NCBI GenBank assembly: GCA_963777095.1
Contig: CAVZOY010000006.1
Span: 1,488,001 to 1,552,000 of the forward strand
Source of the DNA: CAVZOY01 sp963777095
GTDB taxonomy: Bacteria > Actinomycetota > Actinomycetes > Mycobacteriales > Geodermatophilaceae
Length of the DNA: 64,000 nucleotides
Reading direction: 5' to 3'
The first letter of the stretch is position 1, and every line of letters starts with the position of its first letter. Positions 31,801 through 41,467 of the stretch are shown in pieces. The notes under the pieces are model-generated. The model was not told the DNA's origin and made no database searches. It worked only from the letters and a program-made list of their open reading frames with translations. Made by a program: the position numbers and the translations under genes.

Positions 31801-33172
31801 CCTCGTTGGACACCGCCCCCTATCCCTACGAGGCGCCGGAGTCGGCCGAGCTGTTCGCCCGGGCCCAGGGGGTCGTCCCCGGTGGCGTGAACAGCCCGGT
31901 GCGCGCGTTCCGGGCCGTCGGCGGCACGCCGCGGTTCATGGCCTCGGGCTCGGGCCCCTGGATCACCGACGCCGACGGACGCCGCTACGTCGACCTGGTC
32001 AGCTCGTGGGGACCGATGATCCTCGGCCACGCCCATCCCGCCGTGGTCGACGCGGTCACCGCCGCCGCCCGCCGTGGCTTCTCGTTCGGCACGCCCACCG
32101 AGGGCGAAGTCGACCTCGCCGAGGAGATCCGCGACCGCATGGCGCCGGTCGAGCGGGTGCGGCTGGTCAACTCCGGCACCGAGGCGGTCATGTCCGCCGT
32201 CCGGCTCGCCCGCGGCGCCACCGGTCGGCCGCTCGTGGTCAAGTTCGCCGGTTGCTACCACGGCCACGTCGACGCCCTGCTGGCGTCCGCCGGCTCCGGG
32301 GTGATGACGCTCGGCCTCCCGGATACGCCCGGCGTCACCACCGGCGCCGCCGCCGACACCGTCGTCCTGCCCTACAACGACGTCGCCGCGGTCGAGGCCG
32401 TGTTCGCCGAGCGCGGCGACCGGATCGCCTGCGTGATCACCGAGGCGGCCGCCGGCAACATGGGCGTCGTCCCCCCGCTCGACGGCTTCAACGCCGAGCT
32501 GCGCCGGATCACCGCGGCGCACGGCGCGCTGCTCGTGGTCGACGAGGTGATGACCGGCTTCCGGGTGTCGCGCTCCGGCTGGTACGGCCTCGACCCCGTG
32601 GACGCCGACCTGATGACCTTCGGCAAGGTCATGGGCGGCGGGCTGCCGGCCGCCGCGTTCGGTGGCCGCGCCGACCTGATGGAGCAGCTCGCCCCGACCG
32701 GGCCGGTCTACCAGGCGGGCACGCTGTCGGGGAATCCCGTCGCGGTGGCCGCCGGCCTCACCACGCTCCGGCTGTGCACCGACGAGGTCTACGCGGCGTG
32801 CGACGAGGCCGCCGCGGTGCTGCGCGGCGCGGCCAGTGCCGCGCTGTTCGCCGCCGGGGTGCCGCACCGGGTGCAGCAGGCCGGCAACATGTTCTCGATC
32901 TTCTTCGTGCCCGACGAGCGCAGCGCTGATCAGGTGTGCGCGACTACGACGACGCGCGCACCCAGGACGTCGCCCGCTACACCGCCTTCTTCCACGCCAT
33001 GCTGTCCCGCGGGGTGTACCTGCCCCCGTCGGCCTTCGAGGCCTGGTTCGTCAACGCCGCGCTGCCCGGTGAGGCGCTCGACCACGTGCTCGAGGCGCTG
33101 CCCGCGGCGGCGCGGGCGGCGGCCGCGGCGGGCGGCGAGACCGGCGAGGTCCCGAGCGAGAGGTCGACATGA
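31797..33172 (+). CDS. hemL: Glutamate-1-semialdehyde 2,1-aminomutase (one frameshift in the record)
   Basis: A class III aminotransferase: 'VPGGVNSPVRAF', 'SWGPMILGHAHP', 'NSGTEAVMSAVRLARG', 'CYHGHVDALL', 'VVDEVMTGFR' and the PLP lysine Lys277 in 'TFGKVMGGGLP'. Converts GSA to ALA. At 32934-32938 a GTGTG for GTG (two extra bases) shifts the frame; the rest, 'VRDYDDARTQDVARYTAFFHAML' to the stop at 33172, is a normal C-terminus. Corrected length is 457 residues. Overlaps the next gene by 4 nt. Confidence 0.93.
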
Positions 33173-33804
33173 CGGCGCAGACGACCGTGCACCTGCTCCG
33201 CCACGGCGAGGTGCACAACCCGATGAAGATCCTCTACGGCCGCCTGCCCGGGTACCGGCTGTCCGACGAGGGAATCGCGATGGCCAAGCGCGCGGCCGAC
33301 TGGTTCGCCGACAAGGACGTCGTCCACCTGGTCGCCAGCCCGCTGGAGCGGACGCAGCAGACGGCGCGGCCGCTGGCCGAGGCGACGGGCCTCGAGGTGC
33401 ACATCGACGAGCGGATCATCGAGGCCGGCAACGCGTTCGAGGGGCTCGCGGTCGCCGGCACGAACGGGGTCTGGCGCGCTCCCAAGCACTGGTGGCGGCT
33501 GCGCAACCCGATGCGTCCGTCGTGGGGGGAGCCCTACGTCGAGATCGCGGCGCGGATGATCGCCGCCGTCGAGGCCGCCCGCGACGAGGCCCGCGGGCAC
33601 GAGGCGGTGCTGGTCAGCCACCAGCTGCCGATCTGGACGGTGCGGCTGCACGTCGAGGGCCGGCGGTACGCGCACGACCCGCGCCGTCGGGAGTGCGGCC
33701 TGGCCAGCGTCACGTCGCTGCAGTACGACGGCGACCGGCTGGACGGCGTCACCTACGCAGAGCCTGCCGGCGCCACGCCTCCTGATGCGGTCCCAGGGGC
33801 GTAA
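33169..33804 (+). CDS. Histidine phosphatase family protein
   Basis: 211 residues of the phosphoglycerate mutase-like superfamily: 'LLRHGEVHNP' (nucleophile His14), 'VASPLERTQQTARPLA' and 'LVSHQLPIW' (second His). The residues are those of a phosphatase, not a glycolytic mutase. M. tuberculosis Rv0525 is in the same place between hemL and the cytochrome c genes. Its TAATG end overlaps a possible start of the next gene. Confidence 0.88.
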   Translation: MTAQTTVHLLRHGEVHNPMKILYGRLPGYRLSDEGIAMAKRAADWFADKDVVHLVASPLERTQQTARPLAEATGLEVHIDERIIEAGNAFEGLAVAGTNGVWRAPKHWWRLRNPMRPSWGEPYVEIAARMIAAVEAARDEARGHEAVLVSHQLPIWTVRLHVEGRRYAHDPRRRECGLASVTSLQYDGDRLDGVTYAEPAGATPPDAVPGA

Positions 33805-33866
33805 TGGGTAGCGATCCGTTGCCGTCCCACCGTCCGAGGCATCCAGCCGCGGGCGACGGGCGCGTG

Positions 33867-34445
33867 ATGCGTGCACTGACCTCGCTGGTCGCCGCCGCGG
33901 CGCTGCTGACCGGCTGCACCAGCGGTCCGGACGCCGTCGACGTCAACAACGGCGGCGAGTTCCGCTTCGTGCGTGGCACGCCGACCGGCGAGGTGATCGC
34001 CGAGGACGAGCGGGCCTCGGCACCGGAGTTCTCCGGCACGCTGCTCGACGGGAAGGCCTTCGAGTCGTCCCAGCTGTCCGGGCAGGTCGCCGTCATCAAC
34101 TTCTGGGGGTCGTGGTGCGGCCCCTGCCGGGTGGAGACGCCGGCGTTCAGCGAGGTCTCGGAGGAGTACGCCGACGACGGCGTCCAGTTCCTCGGGATCG
34201 ACGTCAAGGAGACCGACCAGCAGTTCGCCGACGCGTTCGTCGAGCGGTTCGGCATCGCCTTCCCGTCGCTGTACGACCCGCGCGGCGAGGTCGCGCTGGC
34301 TTTCCGCAACTATCCGGCGAGCGCCGTCCCGTCCACCATCGTGCTGGACCGCGACTACCGGGTCGCCGCCGTGTACACCGGTGAGGTGCAGCAGGACGAC
34401 CTGCGCCGGGTGCTCGACCGGGCGCTCGCCGAGGAGCCGTCGTGA
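33867..34445 (+). CDS. TlpA/ResA-like thioredoxin lipoprotein
   Basis: 192 residues from ATG 33867. 'LTSLVAAAALLTGC' is a lipoprotein signal with the lipobox cysteine at residue 17. The thioredoxin domain has 'INFWGSWCGPCRVETPAF' (CGPC) and cis-proline 'SAVPSTIVLD'. It should reduce apocytochrome c outside the membrane, fed by CcdA. An ATG at 33804, overlapping the previous stop, is possible but would put 21 polar residues before the signal. Confidence 0.88.
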   Translation: MRALTSLVAAAALLTGCTSGPDAVDVNNGGEFRFVRGTPTGEVIAEDERASAPEFSGTLLDGKAFESSQLSGQVAVINFWGSWCGPCRVETPAFSEVSEEYADDGVQFLGIDVKETDQQFADAFVERFGIAFPSLYDPRGEVALAFRNYPASAVPSTIVLDRDYRVAAVYTGEVQQDDLRRVLDRALAEEPS

Positions 34446-34457
34446 GGAGGGCCGGCC

Positions 34458-35279
34458 GTGGGTGAGGCCTTCGCCGGCCTCGTCACCGACGGGCCGCTCC
34501 TGGTCGCCGCCGCCGTCGCCGCGCTGGTCGGCCTGGTCAGCTTCGCCTCGCCGTGCGTCCTGCCGCTCGTCCCCGGCTATCTCTCCTACGTCACCGGCCT
34601 GGTCGGCAGCGGCACGCGAACGACGGCTCCCGCGCCCGCCCCGGCCGGGAGCGGCTCGACCGCCGTCGCGGAGGCGGTGGACACCCGCCCGCCGCGCGGC
34701 CGGATGGTGCTCGGCGCGCTGCTGTTCGTGCTCGGCTTCACCGCCGTCTTCGTCACCGTCGGGACGGCGATCGGCGGACTGGGCCGGCTGCTGCTCGTGC
34801 ACAACGACGTCATCACCCGGGTTCTCGGCGTCGTCGTCATCGTCGTCGGTCTGGCGTTCCTCGGCCGGATCCCGCTGCTCCAGCGCACCACGCGGCTTCC
34901 GCTGCGCCCCGCCGCCGGGCTGGCCGGGGCGCCGCTGCTCGGGATCGTGTTCGGCCTCGGCTGGACGCCGTGCCTCGGCCCGACGCTGGCCGCCGTGTAC
35001 TCGCTGGCCGCCACCGAGGCGACCGCCGGCCGGGGCGCGGTGCTCAGCGTCGCCTACTGCCTCGGCCTGGGCGTGCCCTTCGTCCTGGTGGCGATCGGTG
35101 CGCGCTGGGCGGTCGGCGCGACCACGTTCCTGCGCCGGCACGCCCGCGCGGTGACCCGGATCGGCGGCGCGATCCTGGTGCTGGTCGGCCTGCTCCTGGT
35201 CACCGGCGCCTGGACCGAGATGATGCAGTGGCTGCGCTCCTGGCTGGCCGCCACCGGCTTCGGGGAGTCGTTCCTGTGA
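34458..35279 (+). CDS. ccdA: Cytochrome c biogenesis protein CcdA
   Basis: 273 residues, six hydrophobic helices. 'VSFASPCVLPLVPGYLSYVTG' and 'FGLGWTPCLGPTLAAVYSLA' each contain one of the two membrane cysteines that carry electrons from cytoplasmic thioredoxin to TlpA/ResA. A loop of about 30 Ala/Pro/Thr-rich residues follows the first helix. GTG 34458 with GAGGAGGG upstream. Confidence 0.93.
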   Translation: MGEAFAGLVTDGPLLVAAAVAALVGLVSFASPCVLPLVPGYLSYVTGLVGSGTRTTAPAPAPAGSGSTAVAEAVDTRPPRGRMVLGALLFVLGFTAVFVTVGTAIGGLGRLLLVHNDVITRVLGVVVIVVGLAFLGRIPLLQRTTRLPLRPAAGLAGAPLLGIVFGLGWTPCLGPTLAAVYSLAATEATAGRGAVLSVAYCLGLGVPFVLVAIGARWAVGATTFLRRHARAVTRIGGAILVLVGLLLVTGAWTEMMQWLRSWLAATGFGESFL

Positions 35280-36899
35280 CCGTGACGGCCCCGCCGCGGC
35301 CGCCGGCCGAGGCGCCGCCGCCCGCGAGCCCGTCGGCTCCCCGGCGTGCGCTGGCCGTGCTGTCGCAACCTGTGGCGCCGGCTCACCGCCATGCGGACGG
35401 CGATCGTGCTGCTGTTCCTCCTGGCGCTGGCGGCGATCCCCGGGTCGCTGCTGCCGCAGCGGTCGCTGTCCCGCAACGCGGTCGGCCAGTACTTCGTCGA
35501 CCACCCCGACCTCGCGCCGGTGCTCGACCGGCTGTACCTGTTCGACGTCTTCAGCTCGCCGTGGTTCGCCGCGGTGTACCTGCTGCTGTTCGTCTCGCTC
35601 GTCGGCTGCGTCGTGCCCCGCGCGATCGAGCACGCCCGCGCGCTCCGGGCCGCGCCGCCGCCGGCGCCCCGCCACCTGCACCGGCTGCCCGACGCGGCGT
35701 CGGACCGCACGCCGCTGCCGGCCGACGAGGCCCTCGACGTGGTCGAGGAGGAGCTCCGCGTCCGCCGGTTCCGGGTGGTGCGCCGCCGTCGCGACGGCGC
35801 CGCCGAGCTCTCCGCGGAGAAGGGCTATCTCAAGGAGGCCGGCAACCTGCTGTTCCACCTGTCGCTCCTGGGCCTGCTGCTGGGCCTGGCCGGCGGCAAG
35901 CTGTGGGGCTACGAGGGCAGCATCGTGGTCACCGAGGGCCAGGGTTTCTGCAACTCGTTCCAGCAGTACGACACGTACTCCGCCGGTGCGCTGGTCGACG
36001 GCGCCGACCTCGCGCCGCTCTGCGTCGACCTGGACGGGTTCGAGGCCGAGTACGAGCCGAACCAGACCGCGGCGTCCTTCACCGCCGACATCCGCTACGG
36101 CGCCCCGGGCGAGGACGGCCGGGCGCGGACGATCGGCGTCAACGACCCGCTCCGCGTCGACGGCGCCCGGGTCTACCTGACCGGGCACGGCTTCAGCCCG
36201 CAGTTCACCGTCACGCTGCCGGACGGCACCGAGTTCACCGACGTCTCGGCGCCGTTCCTCCCGTCGGACCAGGCGACGATGGCCAGCCAGGGCGCGCTCA
36301 AGCTGCCCGACCTGGGCGTCGACACCGAGGACCAGCTGGCGATCGAGGGCTTCTTCGCGCCGACCGGCGTCGTCCAGGGCGGCATCCTGACCTCGGTCAA
36401 CCCGCAGCCGCTGTCCCCGCAGGTCGCGATCGTCGCCTACCAGGGCTATCTCGGTCTGGACTCCGGCATCCCGCAGTCGGTCTACTCGATCGACAGCGGG
36501 CAGATCGACAGCGGCCGGCTCAGCGAGGTCGGCGCGGCCAACCTCGGCATCGGCGACACCCTCGACCTGCCCGACGGCACGACGATCACCTTCACCGGCT
36601 ACAAGGAGTTCGCCGCCCTGCAGCTGTCGCACGACCCGGGGCAGCTGTGGGTCCTGGCCGCGGCGGTCCTGCTGCTGGCCGGCCTGCTCGGCATGCTGCT
36701 GCTGCGCCGCGAGCGCGTCTTCGCCCGCGCCGAACCCGCGCCGGACGGCGGCGGTACCGTGCTGGCGACCGCCCTGCTGACGCGGGGGAGCGGCGACTCC
36801 GCGTCCCGCTTCGCCGTGCTCACCGACGAGCTGCGCACCGCGCTGGCCGCGCGGACCGACCGACCGCACCGCACCGGAACCGGAGAGCACTCCTCGTGA
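35276..36899 (+). CDS. resB: Cytochrome c biogenesis protein ResB (one frameshift in the record)
   Basis: System II haem/apocytochrome handling subunit. The start is GTG 35276, overlapping ccdA; a Pro/Ala-rich N-terminus leads to 'RNLWRRLTAMRTAIVLLFLLALAAIPGSLLPQR' (split here). The frame breaks at about 35361-35363, where one base in CTGTCGCAAC is extra. The remainder has four helices, a large outer domain (about 215-435) and a cytoplasmic end. Corrected length about 540 residues. Confidence 0.9.
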
Positions 36900-37834
36900 C
36901 ACCTGACCCGTCGCTGGCCGCCCTCTCGGACACGCTCTTCACGGTGGCCGTCGGCCTCTACTCGCTGGCGCTCGTCGCGTTCTGCGCCCAGCTGGCGTTC
37001 GGTCGCCGTCCCGCTCGGCAGCTGGTCGCGGCGGGCGGCGTCGAGCCGCCGGCCGCCGACGGGGCGGCTCCGGGGAGCGAGCCGGAGCCGGTGCGCCGGT
37101 GGGGCGTCGTCGCCCTCGTGCTGACCGTGCTCGGCGCCGTGGCGCACGCCGGTGTGCTGGTCGCCCGCGGCCTGGCGACCGACCGGCTGCCCTGGGGCAA
37201 CATGTACGAGTTCGCCACCGCGGCCGTGCTCGTCGGCGTCGTGGCCTACCTGGGCTTCGCCGTCCGGACGCCGGGGCTGCGGCACATCGGCCTGTTCGTG
37301 ATCGGCCCGGTCGTGCTGGCCATGGTCGGCATCGGGCTGTTCCTGTACGCCGACGCCGGCCCGCTGGTGGCGGCGCTGCGCTCGAGGTGGCTGGCCGTGC
37401 ACGTGACCACTGCCATCCTCGGCATGGGCATCTTCTTCGTGAGCGGCATCGCCAGCGTGCTGTACCTGCTGCGCTCGCGCGCCGGCGCCGCGAGCGGCGG
37501 TCTCGTGTCGCGGCTGCCGTCGGCGGAGGCGCTGGACAGGGTGGCGCACCGCACCGCCGTCTTCGGCTTCCCGATCTGGACCTTCGCCGTCATGGCCGGC
37601 GCCATCTGGGCCGAGAGCGCGTGGGGCCGGTTCTGGGGGTGGGACCCCAAGGAGACGTGGGCCTTCATCGCCTGGGTCGTCTACGCCGCCTACCTGCACG
37701 CCCGCACGACCGCCGGCTGGCGCGGCCGCCCGGCGGCGTGGGTCAACGTGGTCGGCCTCGGCGTCATGATCTTCAACCTGCTCTACGTGAACATGGTGTC
37801 CACGGGTCTGCACAGCTACGGCGGCGTCGGCTGA
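36896..37834 (+). CDS. ccsB: Cytochrome c biogenesis protein CcsB (CcsA/ResC family)
   Basis: 312 residues, about eight hydrophobic helices. The haem-binding WWD-type motif is 'WGRFWGWDPKETWAFIAWVVYAAYLHAR'; the family histidines flanking it include 'AVHVTTAILGMGIFF' and 'GLHSYGGVG' at the end. With ResB it exports haem and attaches it to CXXCH sites. GTG 36896 overlaps resB; a hairpin terminator follows. Confidence 0.95.
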   Translation: MTPDPSLAALSDTLFTVAVGLYSLALVAFCAQLAFGRRPARQLVAAGGVEPPAADGAAPGSEPEPVRRWGVVALVLTVLGAVAHAGVLVARGLATDRLPWGNMYEFATAAVLVGVVAYLGFAVRTPGLRHIGLFVIGPVVLAMVGIGLFLYADAGPLVAALRSRWLAVHVTTAILGMGIFFVSGIASVLYLLRSRAGAASGGLVSRLPSAEALDRVAHRTAVFGFPIWTFAVMAGAIWAESAWGRFWGWDPKETWAFIAWVVYAAYLHARTTAGWRGRPAAWVNVVGLGVMIFNLLYVNMVSTGLHSYGGVG

Positions 37835-37849
37835 GCCCACCCGTCCGGG

Positions 37850-37870
37850 TCGGAACGCGGCGGGTTCCGA
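37850..37870. terminator. Hairpin after ccsB
   Basis: TCGGAAC (37850-37856), 7-nt loop, GTTCCGA (37864-37870): a perfect 7-bp stem 16 nt after the ccsB stop. Confidence 0.5.
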
Positions 37871-37905
37871 TGACGCACGTCACCCCTCCGTGCTTCCATG
37901 CGCCC

Positions 37906-38217
37906 ATGGCGAAGCACGAGGCGTCCGACGGCACCGTGGCGCACCCGCTCGTCGAGGCGGCGCTGCGTCGCCGCAGGTCCGCGATGCACGGCGCGCACCG
38001 CGCGCAGCTGCCCGGTCAGGAAGGGCCGATCGGCTGGCCGGGACCGGACCACGAGGACGAGCGCTCCGAGCCCGTCGGTTGGCCGGGCGGGTCGCCCGAG
38101 AGCTCCGATGCGGAGCGCGCCGCTCCGGACGACCAGCCGCCCGACGAACCCGAGAAGGCCGTCGCCGAGCGGCGGCGCGGCTGGCGCCGACTGCTCGGCC
38201 GCGCGACCGCGGCCTGA
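37906..38217 (+). CDS. Small polar hypothetical protein
   Basis: 103 residues from ATG 37906. The N-terminal part is charged and helical ('VAHPLVEAALRRRRSAMHGAHRAQL'), the middle has two similar 'IGWPGPDHEDE'/'VGWPGGSPES' segments, and the end is basic ('RRRGWRRLLGRATAA'). I do not recognise a family. TTCCAT lies 6 nt before the ATG. Codon composition is typical of its neighbours. Confidence 0.5.
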   Translation: MAKHEASDGTVAHPLVEAALRRRRSAMHGAHRAQLPGQEGPIGWPGPDHEDERSEPVGWPGGSPESSDAERAAPDDQPPDEPEKAVAERRRGWRRLLGRATAA

Positions 38218-38310
38218 TCCACGCGCCGCCTCCTGATCGGCGAGGACCGGCTGGACGAGGTCGAGCGCCGGCCGGCCTGTACCGACCCGTCCGGCGGCGC
38301 CTGAGGCGGG

Positions 38311-38538
38311 TCAGGTGTTCTTCGTGCCGTCGTCGCGACGGGTGCGCCGCTCGAGCTCGGCGATGAACTCCGGGTCGTCGTCGGGAGCGAGCGGGCGGCC
38401 GGCGTTGGGGGCGCGGCGCGGAGGACGGGGCGGGCGGCGCAGCCGGACGTTGCCGGGCCGGCGACCGGGGGCATTCGATGCCCGCACGACCAGCACGACG
38501 ACGACGACCGCGATCACGAGCAACACCAGGAACGGCAT
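38311..38538 (-). CDS. Small single-helix membrane protein
   Basis: 75 residues from ATG 38538, with GGAGGGGGTGGG just upstream. 'PFLVLLVIAVVVVVLVVRA' is a membrane helix; the rest is basic and Pro-rich, ending in 'DDDPEFIAELERRTRRDD', likely cytoplasmic. No family recognised. Convergent with the preceding small gene and divergent from the Lrp-type gene. Confidence 0.65.
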   Translation of the reverse strand: MPFLVLLVIAVVVVVLVVRASNAPGRRPGNVRLRRPPRPPRRAPNAGRPLAPDDDPEFIAELERRTRRDDGTKNT

Positions 38539-38607
38539 GTCCCACCCCCTCCGGAGACCCCAGCGTACGCACGGCGGGGATACTCGCGGAGGGGAGCGCG
38601 GCAGCCG

Positions 38608-39096
38608 GTGCCGCGGCCGGTTCGCGCCGCCCGGCGCCGACGAGGACGGAGTGGCGCCATCGACGCCGTCGACAGGCAGCTGATCGACCTGCTGAGCGCC
38701 AACGGCCGCGCCAGCTACGCCGAGCTCGCCCGGGCGGTGGGTCTGTCGTCCCCGGCCGTGCACGACCGCGTGGGCAAGCTGGAGGCGTCCGGGGTCATCA
38801 CCGGCTACCACGCCGTCGTCGAGCCACGGGCCGTCGGCCTGGACGTCACGGCGCTGGTGGGCGTCATCGAGAGCGACTCGGTCGACGACGCCGGCGTCGA
38901 GGAGGCCCTGCGGGCGATGCCGGAGGTCCAGGACTGCTGGCGGGTCGCCGGCACCGAGGACTACGTGGTCAAGGTCCGCGTCGCCGACATGGCGGCGCTG
39001 GAGTCGACCATCAACGCGGTCAACCGGATCCGGGGCGTGGCCCGGACGCGCACCACCGTGGTGCTGTCGACGAAGTGGGAGGGCAGGCATGGCTGA
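38608..39096 (+). CDS. Lrp/AsnC family transcriptional regulator
   Basis: HTH 'VDRQLIDLLSANGRASYAELARAVGLSSPAVHDRVGKLEASGVITGYHAVVEP' then a RAM ligand domain ('VTALVGVIESD', 'VQDCWRVAGTEDYVVKVRV'). The in-frame start is GTG 38608 (162 residues), which gives an odd basic N-terminus. GTG 38651 with GAGGACGGA upstream would give a standard start, but needs two bases (GC) removed from GTGGCGCC. Overlaps the DUF4229 gene by 8 nt. Confidence 0.85.
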   Translation: MPRPVRAARRRRGRSGAIDAVDRQLIDLLSANGRASYAELARAVGLSSPAVHDRVGKLEASGVITGYHAVVEPRAVGLDVTALVGVIESDSVDDAGVEEALRAMPEVQDCWRVAGTEDYVVKVRVADMAALESTINAVNRIRGVARTRTTVVLSTKWEGRHG

Positions 39097-39415
39097 ACAG
39101 GACGGGACCCTCCGGCCGGGAGTCCCGGTGGGGCCGACGGGCGAGCCGGCCGCGCGGCCGAAGGTCTGGCCGTGGCTGCTGCTCTACACGGGAGGGCGGC
39201 TGCTCATCGCCGTCGTCCTGGTGCTGGTGCTGTGGGTCGCCGGCCTGGGCAGCTACGCCGGGCTGCTGTTCGGCATCCTGCTGTCGATGCCGGTCGCCTA
39301 CCTGGCGCTGCGACCGGTCCGCGAACGGCTCAACGAGGCGATCGTCGCCTACCAGGACGAGCGCAGGCGCACCAGGGAGGACCTCCGCGCCCGCCTCAGC
39401 GGCGACGAGGACTAG
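39089..39415 (+). CDS. DUF4229 membrane protein
   Basis: 108 residues. A polar N-terminus precedes two helices (about 32-49 and 51-66), then 'RPVRERLNEAIVAYQDERRRTREDLRARL', an amphipathic arginine-rich helix typical of DUF4229 proteins found beside menA in actinobacteria (recalled). Function unknown. Its stop touches the convergent menA stop. Confidence 0.8.
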   Translation: MAEQDGTLRPGVPVGPTGEPAARPKVWPWLLLYTGGRLLIAVVLVLVLWVAGLGSYAGLLFGILLSMPVAYLALRPVRERLNEAIVAYQDERRRTREDLRARLSGDED

Positions 39416-40285
39416 CCCGACAGCGCGAGCCCGAGCGCGAGCAGCACGCCCGTCGCCAGGGTGACCAGCCCGGTGCCCTGCAGGGCACCGATGAGCGCCG
39501 GACCCCGGCCGCCGCCGAGCACGGTGCGCACGGGCCGCACCGCCAGCGGCGCCGCGAGCAGCCCGAGCAGCGCCCAGGGGCGGACGACGCCGATTCCGGC
39601 GATCGCGACGAACGGGACGACGAGCAGCGCGGCGAAGAGGATCCGTGTCGCGCGGTCGCCCAGCAGGACGGCGAGCGTCCGCTTGCCGACGGTGGCGTCG
39701 CCCTCGATGTCGCGCAGGTTGTTGACCACCAGGATGGCGACGATCAGCAGGCCGACGGGCACCGACGCCGCGACCGCCAGTCCCTCCACGGCGCGCGTCT
39801 GGGCGAACGTCGTGCCGACCACGGCGACCAGGCCGAAGAAGACGAAGACGAACACCTCGCCCAGCGCCCGGTAGCCGTACGGCAGCGGCCCGCCGGTGTA
39901 GGTCCACGCCGCGACGATGCAGACGGCGCCGACGGCGACCAGCCACCAGCTCGACAGAGCCGCGAGCGCCAGCCCGGCCAGCGCCGCGACGCCGAACGCG
40001 ATGCGCGGCGGCGAGCAGCACCGAACGCGCCGGGGCGGCGCCCGAGCCGACCAGCCGCATCGGGCCCACCCGGTCGGCGTCGGTGCCGCGGCGGCCGTCG
40101 GAGTAGTCGTTGGCGTAGTTCACCGCCACCTGCAGCGCGAGCGCGACCACGAGCGCCAGCAGCGCGGGCACCGGCCGGAATCCGTCGAGGGCGGCGGCCG
40201 CGCCCGTGCCCACCAGCACCGGCGCCACCGCGGCCGGCAGGGTGCGCGGCCGGGCGCCGGCGACCCACTGCGCGGGCGTGGCCAT
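39412..40285 (-). CDS. menA: 1,4-dihydroxy-2-naphthoate polyprenyltransferase (one frameshift in the record)
   Basis: A UbiA-family membrane prenyltransferase that joins DHNA to polyprenyl diphosphate. 'WVAGARPRTLPAAVAPVLVG' opens the protein and 'NYANDYSDGRRGTDADR' is the first Asp-rich Mg site; 'NNLRDIEGDATVGKRTLAVLLG' is the second. The halves are in different frames because GCGATCGCG reads GCGCATCGCG on the minus strand (extra base about 40003). Corrected length 290 residues. The ATG overlaps the menE stop. Confidence 0.92.
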
Positions 40286-41425
40286 CAGTGGGCCAGCCGC
40301 TCGACGAGCGACCTGCGGTCGGGCTTCCCGGTGTGCAGCAGCGGCACCTCGTCGACCAGGTGCAGCTCCCGCGGGGCCGCGGGCGCGCCGAGGCGCTCGG
40401 CCACCCACGGTCGCAGTGCGGCGAGGTCGGGAGCCGCGCCGGGGGAGGGGACGACTGCGGCGACCACCCGCTGGCCCCACTCCTCGTCCGGGCGGCCGAA
40501 GACGACGGCGTCCGCGACGTCGGGGTGCGATCGCAGTGCGGCCTCCACCGCCTGCGGGGCGACGTTGACCCCGCCGCTGACCACGACGTCGTCGAGCCGG
40601 CCCTGTACGGCGAGCCGGCCGGTCGCGTCGAGCGTCCCGGCGTCGCGGGTGCGGAACCACCCGTCGGCGAACGCCGCCGCGGTGGCCTCCGGATCGCCGC
40701 GGTAGCCGAGCGCCAGCACCGGCCCGGACAGCTCGACGCCCTCGGGAATCCGCACGCCCACCCCGCTCAGCGGGAGGCCGTCGTAGACGCAGCCGCCCGC
40801 GGTCTCGGTCATGCCGTACGTCGTCACCACCCGGACGCCGGCCGCACGGGCGCGCTCGAGCAGCGCGGGGTCGGTCGCGGCACCGCCCACCAGGACGGCG
40901 TCGAAGGCGTGGAGGGCCTCGGGCTCGGCGTCCAGCCAGCGGCGCAGCTGGGTCGGGACGACGGAGACGTAGCGCCGATCGCCGGCCGGGAGGCGGGCGG
41001 CCGCGGTGGTCAGCGACTCGCCCTCGCCGAGGACGACGGGGAGACGGTCGGCGAGGACGCTGCGGCAGACCACCTGCAGGCCGGCGATCGCCGACGCGGG
41101 CAGCGCCAGCAGCCAGCTGCCCGGCCCGCCCAGGCGCTCCGCGGTGGCCGCGGCCGAGGCCCGGATCGCGCCGGCCGACAGCAGCACCGCGCGACCGGAC
41201 CCGGTCGAGCCGGACGTGACCACGACGAGATCGGCGCCGTCCTCGACCGGATCGTCGGGGCGCACCGCCGCGCGGGCGGCGTCGACGACGGCCGGCGGCC
41301 CGGCGGGCAGCACGGCGAGCGGCCGCGACCCGTCGAGCGCGGCGGCGCAGGGCGGGGATCAGCGTGTGTCGCACCGCCGACTCCGACGGCCCGGGCGCGG
41401 GCACGAGCGAGAGCGGCCGGGGCAC
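40285..41425 (-). CDS. menE: o-Succinylbenzoate-CoA ligase (one frameshift in the record)
   Basis: An ANL-superfamily ligase: 'VVVTSGSTGSGRAVLLSAGA' (phosphate loop), 'TTYGMTETAGGCVYDG', 'WFRTRDAGTLDATGRLAVQGRLDDVVVSGG' and the C-terminal 'LLHTGKPDRRSLVERL'. An extra base at about 41342-41347 shifts the N-terminal 35 residues out of frame. Start GTG 41425, with TACCCT 8 nt upstream; a TTG at 41434 is also in frame. Corrected length 379 residues. Activates OSB for ring closure by MenB (not in the window). Confidence 0.9.
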
Positions 41426-41439
41426 GAGAGGCAAGGGTA
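41425..41439 (-). promoter_or_regulatory. Possible leaderless promoter of menE
   Basis: TACCCT on the minus strand (plus 41434-41439) is 8 nt before GTG 41425, slightly longer than the 6-7 nt seen elsewhere. Confidence 0.35.
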
Positions 41440-41467
41440 CGGCGCGCCCGAACTACGTCTGAGCGGC

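Noticed and set aside
32934..32938. Programmed frameshifting in hemL, menD or nuoL
   Set aside because: No slippery heptamer or downstream pseudoknot pattern; the same kind of break affects many unrelated genes, and correction always restores a family-length protein.
31797..33785. A hemL-mutase fusion protein
   Set aside because: The apparent fusion arises after the GTGTG error; corrected hemL stops at 33172 and the phosphatase has its own ATG.
34553..37834. A 1093-codon frame that seems to be a giant protein ending in CcsB
   Set aside because: Only the last 312 codons (from GTG 36896) resemble a protein family; the remainder is a shadow of ccdA and resB.
39020..41434. An 804-codon minus-strand frame that seems to fuse menE and menA
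   Set aside because: It mixes fragments of both in the wrong frames; two single-base insertions explain it and the real genes overlap by ATGA.
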